Shown here: positions 1 to 12,295 of the stretch, piece by piece
How positions within the stretch are numbered: position 1 is the first letter of the stretch
Layout: every line of letters starts with the position of its first letter
NCBI RefSeq assembly: GCF_047948215.1
Contig: NC_134465.1
Coordinates: 42,507,946 to 42,571,945 of the forward strand
DNA from: Lycorma delicatula
Taxonomy: Eukaryota; Arthropoda; Insecta; Hemiptera; Fulgoridae
Direction of reading: 5' to 3'
Length of the DNA stretch: 64,000 bases
Position numbers and translations under genes: made by a program
Notes under the pieces: model-generated
Seen by the model: only the letters and a program-made list of their open reading frames with translations
What the model was told of the DNA's origin: nothing
The model's database searches: none

Positions 1-203
1 ACTATTTGAATAAAAAAATGATTGTATAGCGTAATCGATTCGTTATTTAAATTACAGTTATCATAAAGTAATAATTCTTGCTCCACTGGATGACTGATCT
101 CATCTGTTTTCTGAATTCGTACACATGGTACACGTAATATTTTCCAAATACCCAATCGAAAAAATACATGAGCATCAAAATAAAACAAAACTATTAATAC
201 ATA

Positions 204-226
204 CATATATATATATATATATATGT

Positions 227-295
<69 letters not shown>

Positions 296-309
296 CGTGT
301 GTGTGTGTG

Positions 310-366
<57 letters not shown>
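204..366. repeat. compound microsatellite (TA)n-(GT)n-(GA)n
   Basis: Runs of TA, then about 115 bp of GT with a few GC interruptions, then GA. Any open frame through it on either strand encodes only two-residue repeats and is not a gene. Confidence 0.97.
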
Positions 367-385
367 AAATTGGTAGTGAAAGCAT

Positions 386-1369
386 TGGATTAAACGTATT
401 AATGTAGTTAAAAGGACACTTTTAATTAGATTTTGAATGTTATATCAATGAGATTGTATTCTCTATGTATTTGGGAATTCTTCATTGTCCCGTTGAGATT
501 GTGTTCATTAAACGGTGCTAGTGTGTTTATATTCGTGTATCTGATTGTTCTGCTGCGTAAAATTAACTTCCTAAAACAAATTACATGTTTTTTATTAATA
601 TACATGTATGTATGTATGTTTATGCATTCATTTCATACATGTTTTCTATTCAATAACAGTTTTTAACCCTTTTATATAAAAGGTATTTTTAAATAAATTA
701 TTATTCTTCAGGTAATTTTTGTTTCAATAATAAAAGATTTTGCTCTTTGATGTGTTTTTAGTACATTTAGAGTACTTGAACGTAGAGATGAATTTTTTCT
801 GGTCTAATAATTTCGCGTATATATTTGAATAAGAAAATTATTAAAGCATAATGTAAAAATATTTTTTTTCTTTTTCTTAAATTATTAATCACCACAAAAA
901 CTTTTGAAGCTTGTAAATTGGAATATGGAATATCTTTTTTCTTCAAAGAGTCAATTTTCAATCGTTTTCAGAGATTTAATTTAAATTATTTCTTACAGTA
1001 AATTATTCTACTTGTATGAAATCATTAAGTAAATTTAGCTTGACATGTAGAAAAAAAATATAAATATGTTTACAAATTTATATTATTATATATAATATAT
1101 AATAAAAAATATATTTATAAATATAAATAAACGCGTAAGCTTACTCGCTGTCTTATCCATTCCTTTTTTATGACTGGCGTGACAGTTTTTAAAGTCACCT
1201 AGTCTGAATCGACTTCCTTACTGTAGGTGTCCATATGAAGATACGTTGTTTCCCGTTGTCTCTGAGATTCTTAATACAGCAATTGCACTTAATCATGTAA
1301 TGTAAAATTTACCATGGAAACAGAAAACAACTATTGTTTAAATTTTTTAGGCATAAAAATATACAATAA
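386..1369. other. A+T-rich DNA, no gene seen
   Basis: Only short chance ORFs of biased composition; no domain, repeat family or RNA gene recognised. Confidence 0.6.
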
Positions 1370-2032
1370 TTTATATATATAAAAATGAATATTTGTTTGT
1401 CTGTATGTCTCTTATGCCTTCCTAAACCGTTAATCCGATAGCGATGAAACTTTGGGGAATGGTTGGACGCATGCCGGGGAAGGTTTCTGAATTAGTTTGG
1501 ACCCGCTAGATGGCGCTGGGGTTGAGATATTTAGAAAAATTGTATTTATCCACCGATTGAGTTCATATTTAGAATATGAACATTAGTTACGTGAAAAGAA
1601 ATATTTTTGCAAAAACTATACCCGCTAGGTGGGGCCGGTTTCGAGAAATTTACGAAACAAACAGACTTTTTTATTCAATATATATATATATATATATATA
1701 TATAAGGCATGTTCGTATGTGTGTCCGCAAAAGACCAAAAAACTAATGGACCGATTTACGCGCGGGCAAAAGGGGAAAATGGAAAACGGGGAAAAGGTGG
1801 AAAGAGAAAAGGGGAAAACGGAAAAGGGTAAAAAGGAAACCTATAGAGGGGTGAGGGAGAAGGGCGAAAAGGAAGTTGGAAAGGGAAATGGGGAAGGAGA
1901 ATAAGTGAAAGGTAAAATTTTTGAAGTTAATTTTTTTATCAAATTTTCAATTGTGTTCATTTAAACTCCCTCTTTCCCACTCTATATATATATATATTTA
2001 TATATTAGCGAAGCATTGCCGGGTCTGCTGGT
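1370..2032 (+). mobile_element. Helitron-like non-autonomous element
   Basis: Starts with a TATATATAAAAATGAA-type end followed by a moderately conserved block (GTTTGTCTGTATGTCTC, then a CCCGCTAGATGGCGC segment) and ends in GCATTGCCGGGTCTGCTGG next to a T. Many insect Helitrons have comparable ends with a terminal CTRR; here the last bases read CTGG. There are no long inverted repeats. The middle contains a (TA)n run and a GGGGAAAA-rich stretch whose open frame (1629-1904) is low-complexity lysine/glutamate and glycine, not a protein gene. The 5' TC and a clear 3' hairpin are not obvious, so the superfamily call is tentative. Confidence 0.45.
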
Positions 2033-2759
2033 AAAATATAAGTTTATATGAAAGCAAATCGACAAACTAGGTTAGAATTCTTTGATTGTACTTTTTTCAG
2101 TGATAATATAAAATAATATTAGAATATTATTTTTGTAAATAAATAATTAAATTCATTAAAATTGCAGAATTTTATGTAAAATTTCTGTGCGAAGACACAA
2201 TTAAACGTTTTATCTCTGTAATCATCCGAATCATGTTTACAAAAATATAGTATTTGCACATCTGTAAAATATCCGTAGTAAACTACCAGAGAGTAGTAAA
2301 ATACCGGTAGAGAGATTTTTAGGAAATATTATCGACCGCCTGGACATCGTACGAGAATATATTAGAGCAAAACAGCGTTCACATGCTTTGCTATATTGTT
2401 TTGTCACTGGTTTTACATTCATTGCTAAGCTATGGTTTTTTTTCTCTTTCAAATTCAATGTTACTTCTGTTCTGTTGCACAGAATTTTAGCTGTTTAGTT
2501 TTGTATTCTGCAAATTAATATTATTATTTCTTTTTAAGAAACTATAATTTAAAGTTTGAGCCCTGTATTCCGATGATTTTATGTTCCGTATAGAATCTTA
2601 TTTGTTAATTAATTATTCTATCGGGATATAAAAGAATTTTTATTAAAATATAATACGAAAGTCAAATGTAAAAAAAAATTGATCAACTCATGGATCATTT
2701 AAGACCACCGTGTAAAATTTTAAAGACCCAACAAATCTATATTTCTTTTTATCGCTTGA

Positions 2760-2890
2760 TGATTTCGTCGCATAAGCTTTAAGCTTGTGCGTGTGATATG
2801 AAAATGGAATTTTGTAGCTTATTAAAAATGCCATCCCTGAACGGGATTCGAACCAGTAAATTCCTGATGAATGGCAGAGAAACTTAAGAT
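2760..2890 (-). repeat. tRNA-derived SINE, second family, degraded copy
   Basis: On the minus strand it reads GGTTCGAATCCC (a good Pol III B box), then CAGGGATGGCATTTTT and a GCTACAAAATTCC segment. The same order occurs at 25775-25935, so this is a dispersed family. The tRNA-like 5' part is eroded in this copy. Confidence 0.6.
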
Positions 2891-2904
2891 GAAGATCTAC
2901 ACGA

Positions 2905-3700
2905 TAGAAATGTTTAATTCAACATCATATAAGTAAATAAATCTACCGATATGAACTCTGAATTTATCCTTAAAAATATTGTTATTTCTAAGATATCTAA
3001 GTATTCGTTTAAAATAATAACAGAGATAAATATGTGAAGAAAAAAATAGTAATAAAAAGGTAAAAAATAAAGATTAACAATTACTCTACAAAATTTTAAC
3101 GTAAAGGAAAATAATAAATATCAAATCAAGTAAAAAATAATTAGTTCTATAAGATTTATCCTTTACTGTTCTGTGTTACTGTCCTGTTCTTTATTACTGT
3201 CTGTATTATAGTTATAAAAATAAAAAAAAAACTAAACAACTACAAACTAAACTAATACAAACTATGTTTGTATTTGCGTGCGTATGAATGCACACATATA
3301 TATGTGCGTCGCATTGTGTTATCGTTGGCCTTATATTTCAGAGTTGACCATACCGATTTTCTCACAAATTTAGCTCAAATGTTTTTATAAATGGGGCATT
3401 TTTATTATTTTTTTCAAAATTCGTTGAGTGAGGAATATCGCGAAAAATCAATTTGAGATTTTCTTGAAAGGAATTTTAGAGAAAACTTTTTAAAGCAAAT
3501 TTGTTATCTACAATGTATAAATAAATAATCAAAAACAAATATTCTTAAAAAACAACCCGATGGGTTCGCAATACCGGGCTAGAATTTGCCAAAAAACCAT
3601 TGAATGGTGTTATCAAAAACCAGCGAAATTACATCATGATCAACGTAACAGATTATTTATTACTACTACAATTCTGTTGATTGGTAATGACGATGTCAGT
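2905..3700. other. A+T-rich DNA, no gene seen
   Basis: Short chance ORFs only; nothing recognised. Confidence 0.55.
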
Positions 3701-3711
3701 TCTCAGTCTTA

Positions 3712-4808
3712 ACCCACCGGGTTGGTCTAGTGGTGAACGCGTCTTCCCGAATCAGCTGATTTGGAAGTCCAAAGTTCCAGCGTTTAAGTCCTAGTAAAGT
3801 CAGTTATTTTTACACGGATTTGAATACTAGATCGTGGATACCGGTGTTCTTTGGTGGTTGGGTTTCAGTTAACCACGAATCTCAGAAATGGTCGAACTGA
3901 GATTGTACAAGACTATACTTGATTTACACTCATACATATCTTCCTCTGGTACAGTAAATTTGTATTTTTATTTGAAAATCCTTACCTACCGATTGATGTT
4001 TTTTCCATATGCTAGGGGTGATGAGGGAAGCTTAACTTCAGATTTTTAACACCCCCCTCCCATAGATTTTTGAAAAACTCAAAAAGTTTTTTAAATGCGT
4101 TTTTCTCTGAATCTAAGCATTTTAAAGAAAAGTTTTTCAAACAAAAAATGTAGAGGACATTCTCTTATACAATTAATGTCTTTGAAGTTATGCCGTATAA
4201 TTTGAAATTGAAATACTAGGTGGTGCTGAAATTGTTAAAAACGTGTTTTTTCGGTTTTATCACCGGAAAAAATTGTTTTCGTCTGTATTGCATTTGGAAA
4301 AGTTGTTAATCTAAAAAAAACAGACAACTTTTTTTTAAACAATTTTCTTGTATGACTTACCGTTTTGGAGCTATAGCTTGTGAAAGTGTGAAAATGTTGT
4401 GAATTGGGCAGGTGTTCGAAACCGGTCTAGTCGTTTACAACGTTCTTTACAACTTCAGCGCTACCTAGTATTTCAATTTCAAATTATACGGCATAACTTC
4501 AAAGACATTAATTGTAGAGGAGAATGTCCTCTACATTTTTGTTTGAAAAACTTTTCTCTAAAATGCATACATTCAGAGAAAAACGCATTTCAAAAACTTT
4601 TTGAGTATTTCGAGTTTTTAAAAATCTATGGGACGGGGATGTTAAAAATCTGGAGTTAAGCTTCCCTCATCCCCCTAACGCATGGACAAAAGATCAATCG
4701 GTAGGTAAGGATTTTCAAATACAGCCTATTTTGATGATAAATTGCCTGTACTATGAAGTAATACCTGAACGGTAATTCCCGGAAGCTAAACAGGAAAAAG
4801 AAAGAAGC
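3712..4808 (+). mobile_element. tRNA-derived SINE (family A, copy 1), split by a foldback element
   Basis: The SINE head reads CCACCGGGTTGGTCTAGTGG, with a tRNA-like A-box region and a B-box-like GTTTAAGTCCT; the tail reads GGAAGCTAAACAGGAAAAAG. It occupies 3712-3948 and 4752-4808; the part between is a separate insertion. An exact 11-bp target-site duplication, TCTCAGTCTTA, flanks the whole unit at 3701-3711 and 4809-4819. That proves one retroposition event followed by a later insertion into it. Confidence 0.9.
3949..4751. mobile_element. foldback (long-TIR) MITE nested in the SINE
   Basis: The ends are GTACAG...CTGTAC, and from 3969 and 4721 inward the two arms are near-identical reverse complements for roughly 270 bp; for example CCTTACCTACCGATTGAT on the left is matched near 4693-4710. 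The spacer is about 150 bp. It interrupts the SINE with an imperfect 4-bp repeat (TCTG/TATG) at the borders. The ORF at 4399-4659 lies in one arm and is not a gene. Confidence 0.85.
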
Positions 4809-5129
4809 TCTCAGTCTTACTATTCTCTTCGAGTTACGGATGCTTCGGTTGTGCTCTTCGTTAATTATATATATGAATTCCTGTACTTTTTATTTGTGAA
4901 TTTTAGTACGGTTGATCAATAAACTAACTATTCATGCGATTCTTGCGAAATAGTCAAAATGTCTTATCTTGCTTATTCCATCTACAGACATACAAGAATG
5001 TAAAATGCTGTTTTAACCAATTTTTATCATTTCAGAATGTATCCCAGCCAGATAGCTTTCTGATTAAGCTTCTATTCTTTTAAAATCTTATTATTATCTC
5101 TTCATTTTTCAGTTCATCCATTTAATCTA

Positions 5130-6460
5130 CAGTGTCGTCCTTACAGTAAGCCTTTTTTCCTTGTTCCTCTAGTTTCGATGTTTCATATGCATATGAAAGT
5201 ACGCAAGCCACACTTCATCAATACCTTACTACATAATAGCTATTTCTTTCTGTTAAATGTTTCCTTGCCTGTTTCTATAATTGTTTTTATTTAATTTTCA
5301 CCTTTGCAATCTTTTGTTGACAGCAAATTAAGTATCAGTATTGTTGTACTACTTCAACTGTTCTTTATTTTAGTGCAGATATTCATGGGCTTATTTACTC
5401 TTAACCTCATTAGTTTTGTTTTTTTAACATTCATTTCACTCTGTTTTGCAATAATTTATTCTAATTTTTAATGTCATTGGCTTCATTTCAAAAATGAAAA
5501 TGTATAATCACTGTAAAAATTTTACAGTTTATATTCCATTTTAGATTTATTCTTTCATTTTCTATACCATTTTTGATCATATCTTCAACTACATATTAAA
5601 TAAAGGCAGCGTCTTTGCATATTTGTCTTCCTAGGTTAAAGTTAATTTCAGCATCCCTTATTTTAATAACCAATTTGCAATTCTTAATTAATCTTGTATA
5701 TTTTGATTATGTATGTATTCTTTGTCTTTTAATTATTTATATTAGTTTTTCTGTTTGACATGGTATACTTATTCCTTTATCTTTTTCTATATACCTATTA
5801 CTAATATTTTTGATTAGCCTAATCGCATCTGTAATACCTCTATTCCTTGTAAATCTACTTTGTTTTATATATATAATCTTGTGTTTAATTTTTTTTTTAC
5901 TCGGTCTTTCTCAGTCTTGCTTCTTGGGAAATGGAATCATAGTTTTTAAAAAATCTGACTATGTCCCACTGTTGTAGATTCCATTATGTAATTTTGTTAT
6001 CTCATGAATTCCTACTTTAAGACTGAATCATTTCTGTTGATGTTGATAAAACTTCCAATTTTAGTTTTGCTGGTCGTACTTCAAGTTTTAATTTTATTCC
6101 ATCCAGCCTTTATAAGATCATTTGGCTTCCTTTTGAGCAGTGTTGTTCCTTTATATTATTATTCCACCTTTCAAATATCTTTTCCTCTTCCTATAACACT
6201 TTACCATTTTTACTGGCAATTTCTTAAGTTTGTGTGTTCCATTCCTATATTTATACCTGTTACTGTTCTTAAGTTTTTATCACATTAGTTCATACCGTTA
6301 TGAATTTTCTACGTATGAGCGATCCTAAAAACCTAATTCTTCTTTGCTTTTAGTCATTTTTGCTCTATTTAACTCATTATTCAGTTTTCTCCATGGTCTC
6401 ATGTCTATATCATATTTCTTATAAGACGAAGAAAAAGGTAAGAGGCCAGTTGTATCATTT
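5130..6460 (-). mobile_element. heavily decayed LINE reverse-transcriptase relic
   Basis: Minus-strand frames hold LINE-like blocks in scattered frames with stops. One near 5870-5750 reads FTRNRGITDAIRLIKNIS followed by RYIEKDKG, which resembles the RT segment (GFRxxRGTxDAI...EK) of RTE-like or CR1-like LINEs. Near 6400, RPWRKLNNELNR resembles the linker before RT. The element is old, and no intact domain remains. Confidence 0.5.
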
Positions 6461-6834
6461 TCTTTGCAAAGACTACTGGATTTGAAAAAGAGACTTTGCA
6501 TTGCTTCCAATGTTAAACACATAGTGAGACAAATCGTACAATGGTAAACATTGGAGTCAATGTTTGGAGCGTATTTGAGACCAATGCTGGACACATTGTA
6601 TGGTAGTGCTTTGATCATGACATGGATTCTAAATCCCAGAGCTATATACAATTGCATTTTATATACAGAGGGTTTGTTATAAAAGTATACTAATATATAT
6701 TCCCTTATAAAAAAGAACCCTATCCTTCTGTTGAAGCCTGGACATCTGTAAATGAGTAATGAAATAAATTTCAAAATAAATCCAAAATCACTTGCCTTAT
6801 CAACATGAGTTAGAACAATGTTATTTTGTTGCAC
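6325..6834 (-). other. 169-codon open frame, unrecognised
   Basis: This is the longest ORF in the window outside simple repeats. Its last third (about residues 140-169) coincides with the LINE relic; the first two thirds match nothing I know. It has no signal peptide or motif, and its composition is ordinary for translated A+T-rich DNA. Most likely it is a chance frame over repeat DNA. Confidence 0.15.
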
Positions 6835-6931
6835 AACTATGGTAAGAGGATTCCTTTTACTGAGTGAAGAAAAGAATTATTTTCTTATTCAGAAAAAAAA
6901 AGTAATATTACATTTTCCGTTATTCATATCT

Positions 6932-7221
6932 CTCTCTTTTTCCTGTTTAGCCTCTGGTAACTACCGCTTAGATAATACTTCAGAGGATTATATGTGTGAG
7001 TGTAAATGAAGTGTAGTCTTGTACATTCTCAGTTCGACTATTCCTGAGATGTGTGGTTAATTGAAACCCAACCACCAAAGAACACCGGTATCCACGATCT
7101 AGTATTCAAATCCGTGTAAAAATAACTGGCTTTACTAGGACTTGAACGCTGGAACTCTCGGCTTCCAAATCAGCTGATTTGAGAAGACGCGTTCACCACT
7201 AGACCAACCCGGTGGGTTCCC
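6932..7221 (-). mobile_element. tRNA-derived SINE (family A, copy 2)
   Basis: Full-length minus-strand copy, with its head at CCACCGGGTTGGTCTAGTGG (read on minus) and tail CTAAACAGGAAAAAG. A 12-bp target-site duplication, TTATTCATATCT, lies at 6920-6931 and 7222-7233. Confidence 0.93.
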
Positions 7222-7233
7222 TTATTCATATCT

Positions 7234-9060
7234 AAATCACTTTAAATGCACCAATTAAATACACAATCTGCATCGTCTCAAAACATAACGTAGTCATTCA
7301 GTTAAAAAATATGAATATCATTCACAAACATTAAATTACTTGAATTCTTGATAACTGTTGACAAGTATTTGCAATTAATAAAAACAATAGAGTAATAATT
7401 TACTGTGACATTGTTTTCAATCAGGTAACTATGACAGAATCTCTTATTGCAGAATTTACACACAAAGATATTGATTTAGCTTCAATTAATGATGTGGTAG
7501 CTGTATTAACTGGGAATCCTTTTCCAAACCGATGTACTTTGTCTGTCATATTAACAAAATTATGAGGTGGCAGTGTACATATCTCATGAACAAAGTCGAG
7601 ATCCTAAATTTTCTTGAATGAATCCCACCACTCTTTTTACCTTCAGTTGCCTACCTCAACAAATCATCAATTACCATCAGAAATATTTAAAATGATAGGA
7701 CTCTGACTGAATGATAGTGCAATCTGACATCTTTATTTACCCTTAATCTCTTGGTCAACTTTCCTGGGTGAATGACTTGACATTTATATGTCTCTTTGGC
7801 AAGGTTTATTATATTTCTGGTAAATTATTTCTTTCATGATTTTCCAGATATAGATTTCTTAAATTAAATATTTAATTTATCAATATTCTCTTTTTTAAAT
7901 TCATTATTATCTTAACTACCATGGGTTTCTCCGGCATAGTGATAGTGCTTGGCTTGATAGTCTTGATCAGGCATGCCAGTTTTCACATTCTACAAAATTC
8001 ATTACATCCGTCATAGTGATTATCTTATATTAGGCCTGGACCTGGTGCTTCTTTTTACTGATCACACTACTTTTGTTTTTTTTTTTAAGTTAATTATTGA
8101 GATTGAAATTCGGTTACAATAACCACAGTCTACAGAACATGATCTTTTAAAGTAACAGAAAAAATGTTTAACTGGTATTGTGACTTTGTTTTTTAAATAC
8201 ACTCCAGTTAACAGAAAAATTTAACCAGTGAACTACTCGATTCCACGGCCACAAACAGATTTGTTTGTAATATCATTTAAAATTATTCTGTTAAAGAGTA
8301 ATGATTCACTTACTGATACCTTTTTTTCATACTCGAGTCCTTTATACACAAATAACAAGGATAAGAGATAGAAAAAAGCGAATCCTTAAAGAGAGACAAG
8401 CCTAGAAATATTTTAAAATTTTGCTAAATAGCTCAAAATTGAAAAATATATGATCTTCCCTTTGCTAAACTTTGAAGACCATTGAATTTTATTTTTAATA
8501 ATTGGAAAGAAAATTATCATTTAATTTACTTCATTAATTCCGTAACTTACAGATCGCATTCGTTGTTCCGCTTCCTCGGTCGTTGTGCGGTTCATTTGGA
8601 ATGATTCTTTTGCTTTATTCTGCACTCTGCCGGATCTTTTTGAAAATATCGAGTCTAAACTAAATAAATAGTTTTTTTTTTGCTTGGGGTTAGAGTTGTT
8701 TGTGTAAGTAAAAATAATAATTATTGGTGTATATTTTAGTGCCTGGTTTTATCGTTTTCTGTCCAAATATTGTACACGTTCCCAAAACATTCGACCTAAT
8801 TCGTATAAATTTATATGAATCCCATTCTTGTGACTATACGGACCCTGAACCGACGCGTTTTTTTAACCCTTTTGGTCTGAGAGTATCCAGCGTGCTTTTT
8901 TCAAAGGGTAAATTTGACAGTTGAAGGGGTATGTGGATCTAGAGGCAGGATAAGATTTCGTGTTTATGGCATAAAAACATATTTTTTGTGATTCGTCAAC
9001 TGTATATGTGCTTCAATTTGAAATTTACACGGTTAAAAATAAAATAAATTAAATAATTTT
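7234..9060. other. no gene recognised
   Basis: Short ORFs only. The 66-codon frame at 8724-8924 and others carry no known motif. Around 7960-8060 and 8560-8650 base composition is slightly richer in G+C, possibly old repeats. Confidence 0.5.
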
Positions 9061-9067
9061 TCATTTC

Positions 9068-9400
9068 CAAAGACATTCTTTATGATTATCTTGACAAGGG
9101 ACATACAATTTTTTCAGACCGATTGTATAGGTCACTGGCTGTTTTAGATTTTTTGTGGCAGCTTAATACTAAAGCTGGATGTGCTATCGGAAAGAGTTAC
9201 CAAAAGTAAATGTAGTTAAAAAAAAAACGAGTCACACTAGAGATGGATTAGCCTCATCTTCAATTCACAGAATGACTAAAAGGGAATTGAATTTCAATAT
9301 ACTTTATTTTGTTCTCTTTCTAAACATGTTCACATCATGCACCTCTCACAAGCACAAAATTCAAACAGAAGTTTTTTAAAACACTCGAAAAGCCTCAGGT
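9068..9400 (+). pseudogene. piggyBac-type transposase fragment
   Basis: The first frame reads DYLDKGHTIFSDRLYRSLAV then LDFLWQLNTKAGCA. This resembles the DDE segment of piggyBac transposases, where a catalytic Asp sits in a (F/V)xDN(Y/F)xTS block followed by CGTxRxNRKxxP. After a frame change, CYRKELPKVNVVKKK and later MTKREL continue the family pattern (RKNRKxLP...WKDKR). One shift and stops make it non-functional; neither terminal repeat was found. Confidence 0.6.
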
Positions 9401-9410
9401 TACAGGGACC

Positions 9411-9686
9411 TTTCTTCATCTGCTTAGCCTCTGGAACCACCATAAGGTATTACTTTAGAGGGTGATATGTATTAATATAATTGAGTGTAATCTTGTATAG
9501 TCTCAGGTCAACCATTCCTGAGATGTGTGGTTAATAGCCCAACCACCAAAGAACACCAATATCCACAATCTAGAATTCAAATCTGTAATAAAAGTAACTA
9601 CATTTACTAGGATTTGAAACTTAGAACTCTTGACTTTGAAATCACCTGATTTACGATGAGTTAACCACTAGACCAGCCTGGTGGGC
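9411..9686 (-). mobile_element. tRNA-derived SINE (family A, copy 3), diverged
   Basis: It aligns by eye to copies 2 and 4 along its whole length but with many substitutions, including in the B-box region. No target duplication remains visible, so it is older than its neighbours. Confidence 0.85.
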
Positions 9687-9734
9687 TAGGATAAAGAGAC
9701 GTGCATATCACAAATTCTAGGATACAAAATGTTA

Positions 9735-10026
9735 CCCACCGGGTTGGTCTAGTGGTTAACGCGTCTTCCCAAATCAGCTGATTTGGAAGTCGAGAGTTAC
9801 AGCGTTCAAGTCCTAGTAAAGCCAGTTATTTTTACATGGATCTGAATACTAGATTGTGGATACTGGTGTTCTTTGGTGGTTGGGTTTCAATTAACCACAC
9901 ATCTCAGGAATGGTCGAACTGAGAATGTACAAGACTACACATCATTTACACTCATAATACATATCATCCTCTGAAGAATTATCTAAACAAACGGTAGTTA
10001 CCGGAGGCTAAACAGGAAAAAGAAAA
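9735..10026 (+). mobile_element. tRNA-derived SINE (family A, copy 4), full length
   Basis: About 292 bp, with GGTTGGTCTAGTGGTTAACG at the head, GTTCAAGTCCT as B box and a CTAAACAGGAAAAAGAAAA tail. A 15-bp target-site duplication, GGATACAAAATGTTA, lies at 9720-9734 and 10027-10041. This is the best reference copy in the window. Confidence 0.95.
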
Positions 10027-10041
10027 GGATACAAAATGTTA

Positions 10042-11160
10042 ATCAAAAATAAACCATGAATTTGCAGGATGACACAACAGCTTTAGTAACAACCTTTTGT
10101 ATTTTAGCTTGCTTGTTAGCATTTACTTAGCCTTATAGCAGATTTTTTAACTTAAATCTCTGTTTTTGTAACTTAATGGTGTTACTTTCAGTACATCTTC
10201 CCTTTCTTACATATTTTATCTCTTGTAATTTTAACTAAATATATACTTTCTGATCTTAATTTACATTGGTGTAAATCATTTGTAATAAATACTTAAGGTG
10301 GTATCATTTGTGCAAGTTGTGTCGTGCCTTCTTTATTCATATTCCATTTATTATCATAAAATAACTTTGAAAAGTAGGAATGAAATAATTTTGTAGAATT
10401 AATAACAGAATTAATTTCATACCTGATTTGCCATTGCAGTGTCAAGTATTTAGTAAATTCTCTGTCCGAAGTAAAATGTTATAAAGCATTATTACATCAT
10501 TACCAAAGAAGTTTTGTTTATAACAGAAGTATTTGGTGATGAATCCAAAAATGAGTGGCTTAAAATTAATGTAAAATTTTTGTATTACGTAAGTTTTTTA
10601 ATATATTTTTACATTTAAATAAATAAAATGAATTTAAAAAAAATTGCATTTAAATGAATTATCAAATGATTAAAGTTGTTCAAATGTTCCTGGATTGTGT
10701 AGATGTTCATACTTAAACTAGGATGTGGTATTATAGGCGATAATGCAGATAATGTAAAATGTTAAATTTTGTTAGGCTAATACCAGAAACCTAACAATCT
10801 TTTTTTCCAAGATTGTTTTTATTTTCTGTTTAAGATTCCCTTCAAGTCCTGTATGGGTTACATTGTTTTTGTATATTTGAATTTACTTATTTAATTACTG
10901 TACATGGTGTATTTTTTTTACACCATAATTTTTGTTGGTTCATAATTGATACTTATCCAAAAAATTTCATTTCTGATTTCTGTGGTAATTTTTAGTTTGC
11001 ATTTATTATTACTTTATTTATAGTTGTCTCTGTGGTCACCTGATGCAGTCCCTCTTACAATATTATTAACAATGAAAAGTTTTGTTTGCAAGCTTTAAAA
11101 TAAGTTTGTTTTTAACGGGATTTATTTAGACTTAGGTTTCATTTATGAGGACTTTTAAAA
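10042..11160. other. A+T-rich DNA, no gene seen
   Basis: Nothing recognised. Part of it could belong to the 5' LTR of the BEL-like element downstream, but no matching 3' LTR could be aligned. Confidence 0.5.
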
Positions 11161-11167
11161 TTTAAAG

Positions 11168-11490
11168 AATAGGCTTCTTTCGGATGCACCTGGCTTCAGA
11201 TGATTCAGTTGCTCCATACAGTTTACACACCTCCTTTGTGATGCATTCGGCTCCTGTTGGCATTACTCGACTCTTTACAGGTCACACAGCTTCTTTCGGA
11301 TACACTCAGCTCCTGACGATTCAGCGGCTCTGTACACAGTATATAAGCAATCTCCTCACTTCATTTAGTCCTATTCCAGTGTTTAGAGACTATTACAAGT
11401 CTTTAAGGACTCATCAAGTCTTATTTCACTCATTACATTTATTAATATATCTCTAAAAGAAACATCTCCACTTTTCGACATACATTGTTA
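11168..11490 (+). promoter_or_regulatory. possible LTR/U3 promoter with TATA box and imperfect tandem repeat
   Basis: Two imperfect copies of a roughly 45-bp unit (GGCTTCTTTCGGATGCACC at 11171 and AGCTTCTTTCGGATACACTC at 11289) precede TATATAAG at 11340-11347. An ACA trinucleotide near 11487 is followed by TTATTGGTCCTCCGAC, which could be a primer-binding site. The position just 5' of a BEL/Pao gag suggests an LTR. I could not find the partner LTR, so this is inference. Confidence 0.35.
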
Positions 11491-12295
11491 TTGGTCCTCC
11501 GACTGCGGGTATATATAAATCTACAATTTCAATGTAGATTTACAGTGATACAATTTTCAATGATTCACAGTGCCTAATTCTACTACATCATTTATTAAGA
11601 TTTTTTATAATTTACTTTACATTTAATTTATGTTGTATCAACATTATTGTAATATCATTTAATTTACATTATCAATAATTTATATTAATTTAAATCACTA
11701 TTATGGAAAAGGAATAATTAATTAAACAAAGAGGATCAATAAAGGCCTCTGTAACTAGAATTGCCCCATTTTTTGACAAATTTGATCCATCACAAGGTGA
11801 TAGTCACTCCTTGCAAATTAAGTTAAGGAATCTTCTTGATTTACAAGGTAAATATGACATCATTCAATCAAAACTTAAATTAGATTTTGATGATGATGTT
11901 TTATCATTGGATCGTGAACAAGTCAAGGAAAACTTGTGTACTGTAGAATGCAGATCAAGAGGTTAGTACAAATACATCGTTTAAACAAACTCAATTACAA
12001 CCTATAAACATACAAATAATTAAATGTAATATCTTAGAATGACAGTATTATTTTAATATATCTTGTACTTATTGATTTATTAAGCAATAGAGATGATTTA
12101 ACTAATATTAAAAAATTACACTATTTACATTCTTCTTTATAGAATCAAGCCCTAGCTACTATTAAAGATCTTCCAATAACAAATGAAAATTATCTTGTTG
12201 CTCTATAATTATTAAATGTGCGGTTTGACAATAAATGTATAATTCCTTTTCACAATGCTAAACGCATTTTAAAATCAGATTCTGTAAAAAAAGAA

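Noticed and set aside
125..385. Open frames of 83 and 63 codons on both strands
   Set aside because: They are translations of the (GT)n/(GA)n microsatellite.
1629..1904. 91-codon Lys/Glu/Gly-rich frame
   Set aside because: Low-complexity purine-rich repeat within the Helitron-like element, no domain.
3712..3800. Possible tRNA gene (GGTTGGTCTAGTGG head)
   Set aside because: Occurs in many copies with a common tail and target duplications: a SINE head, not a tRNA gene.
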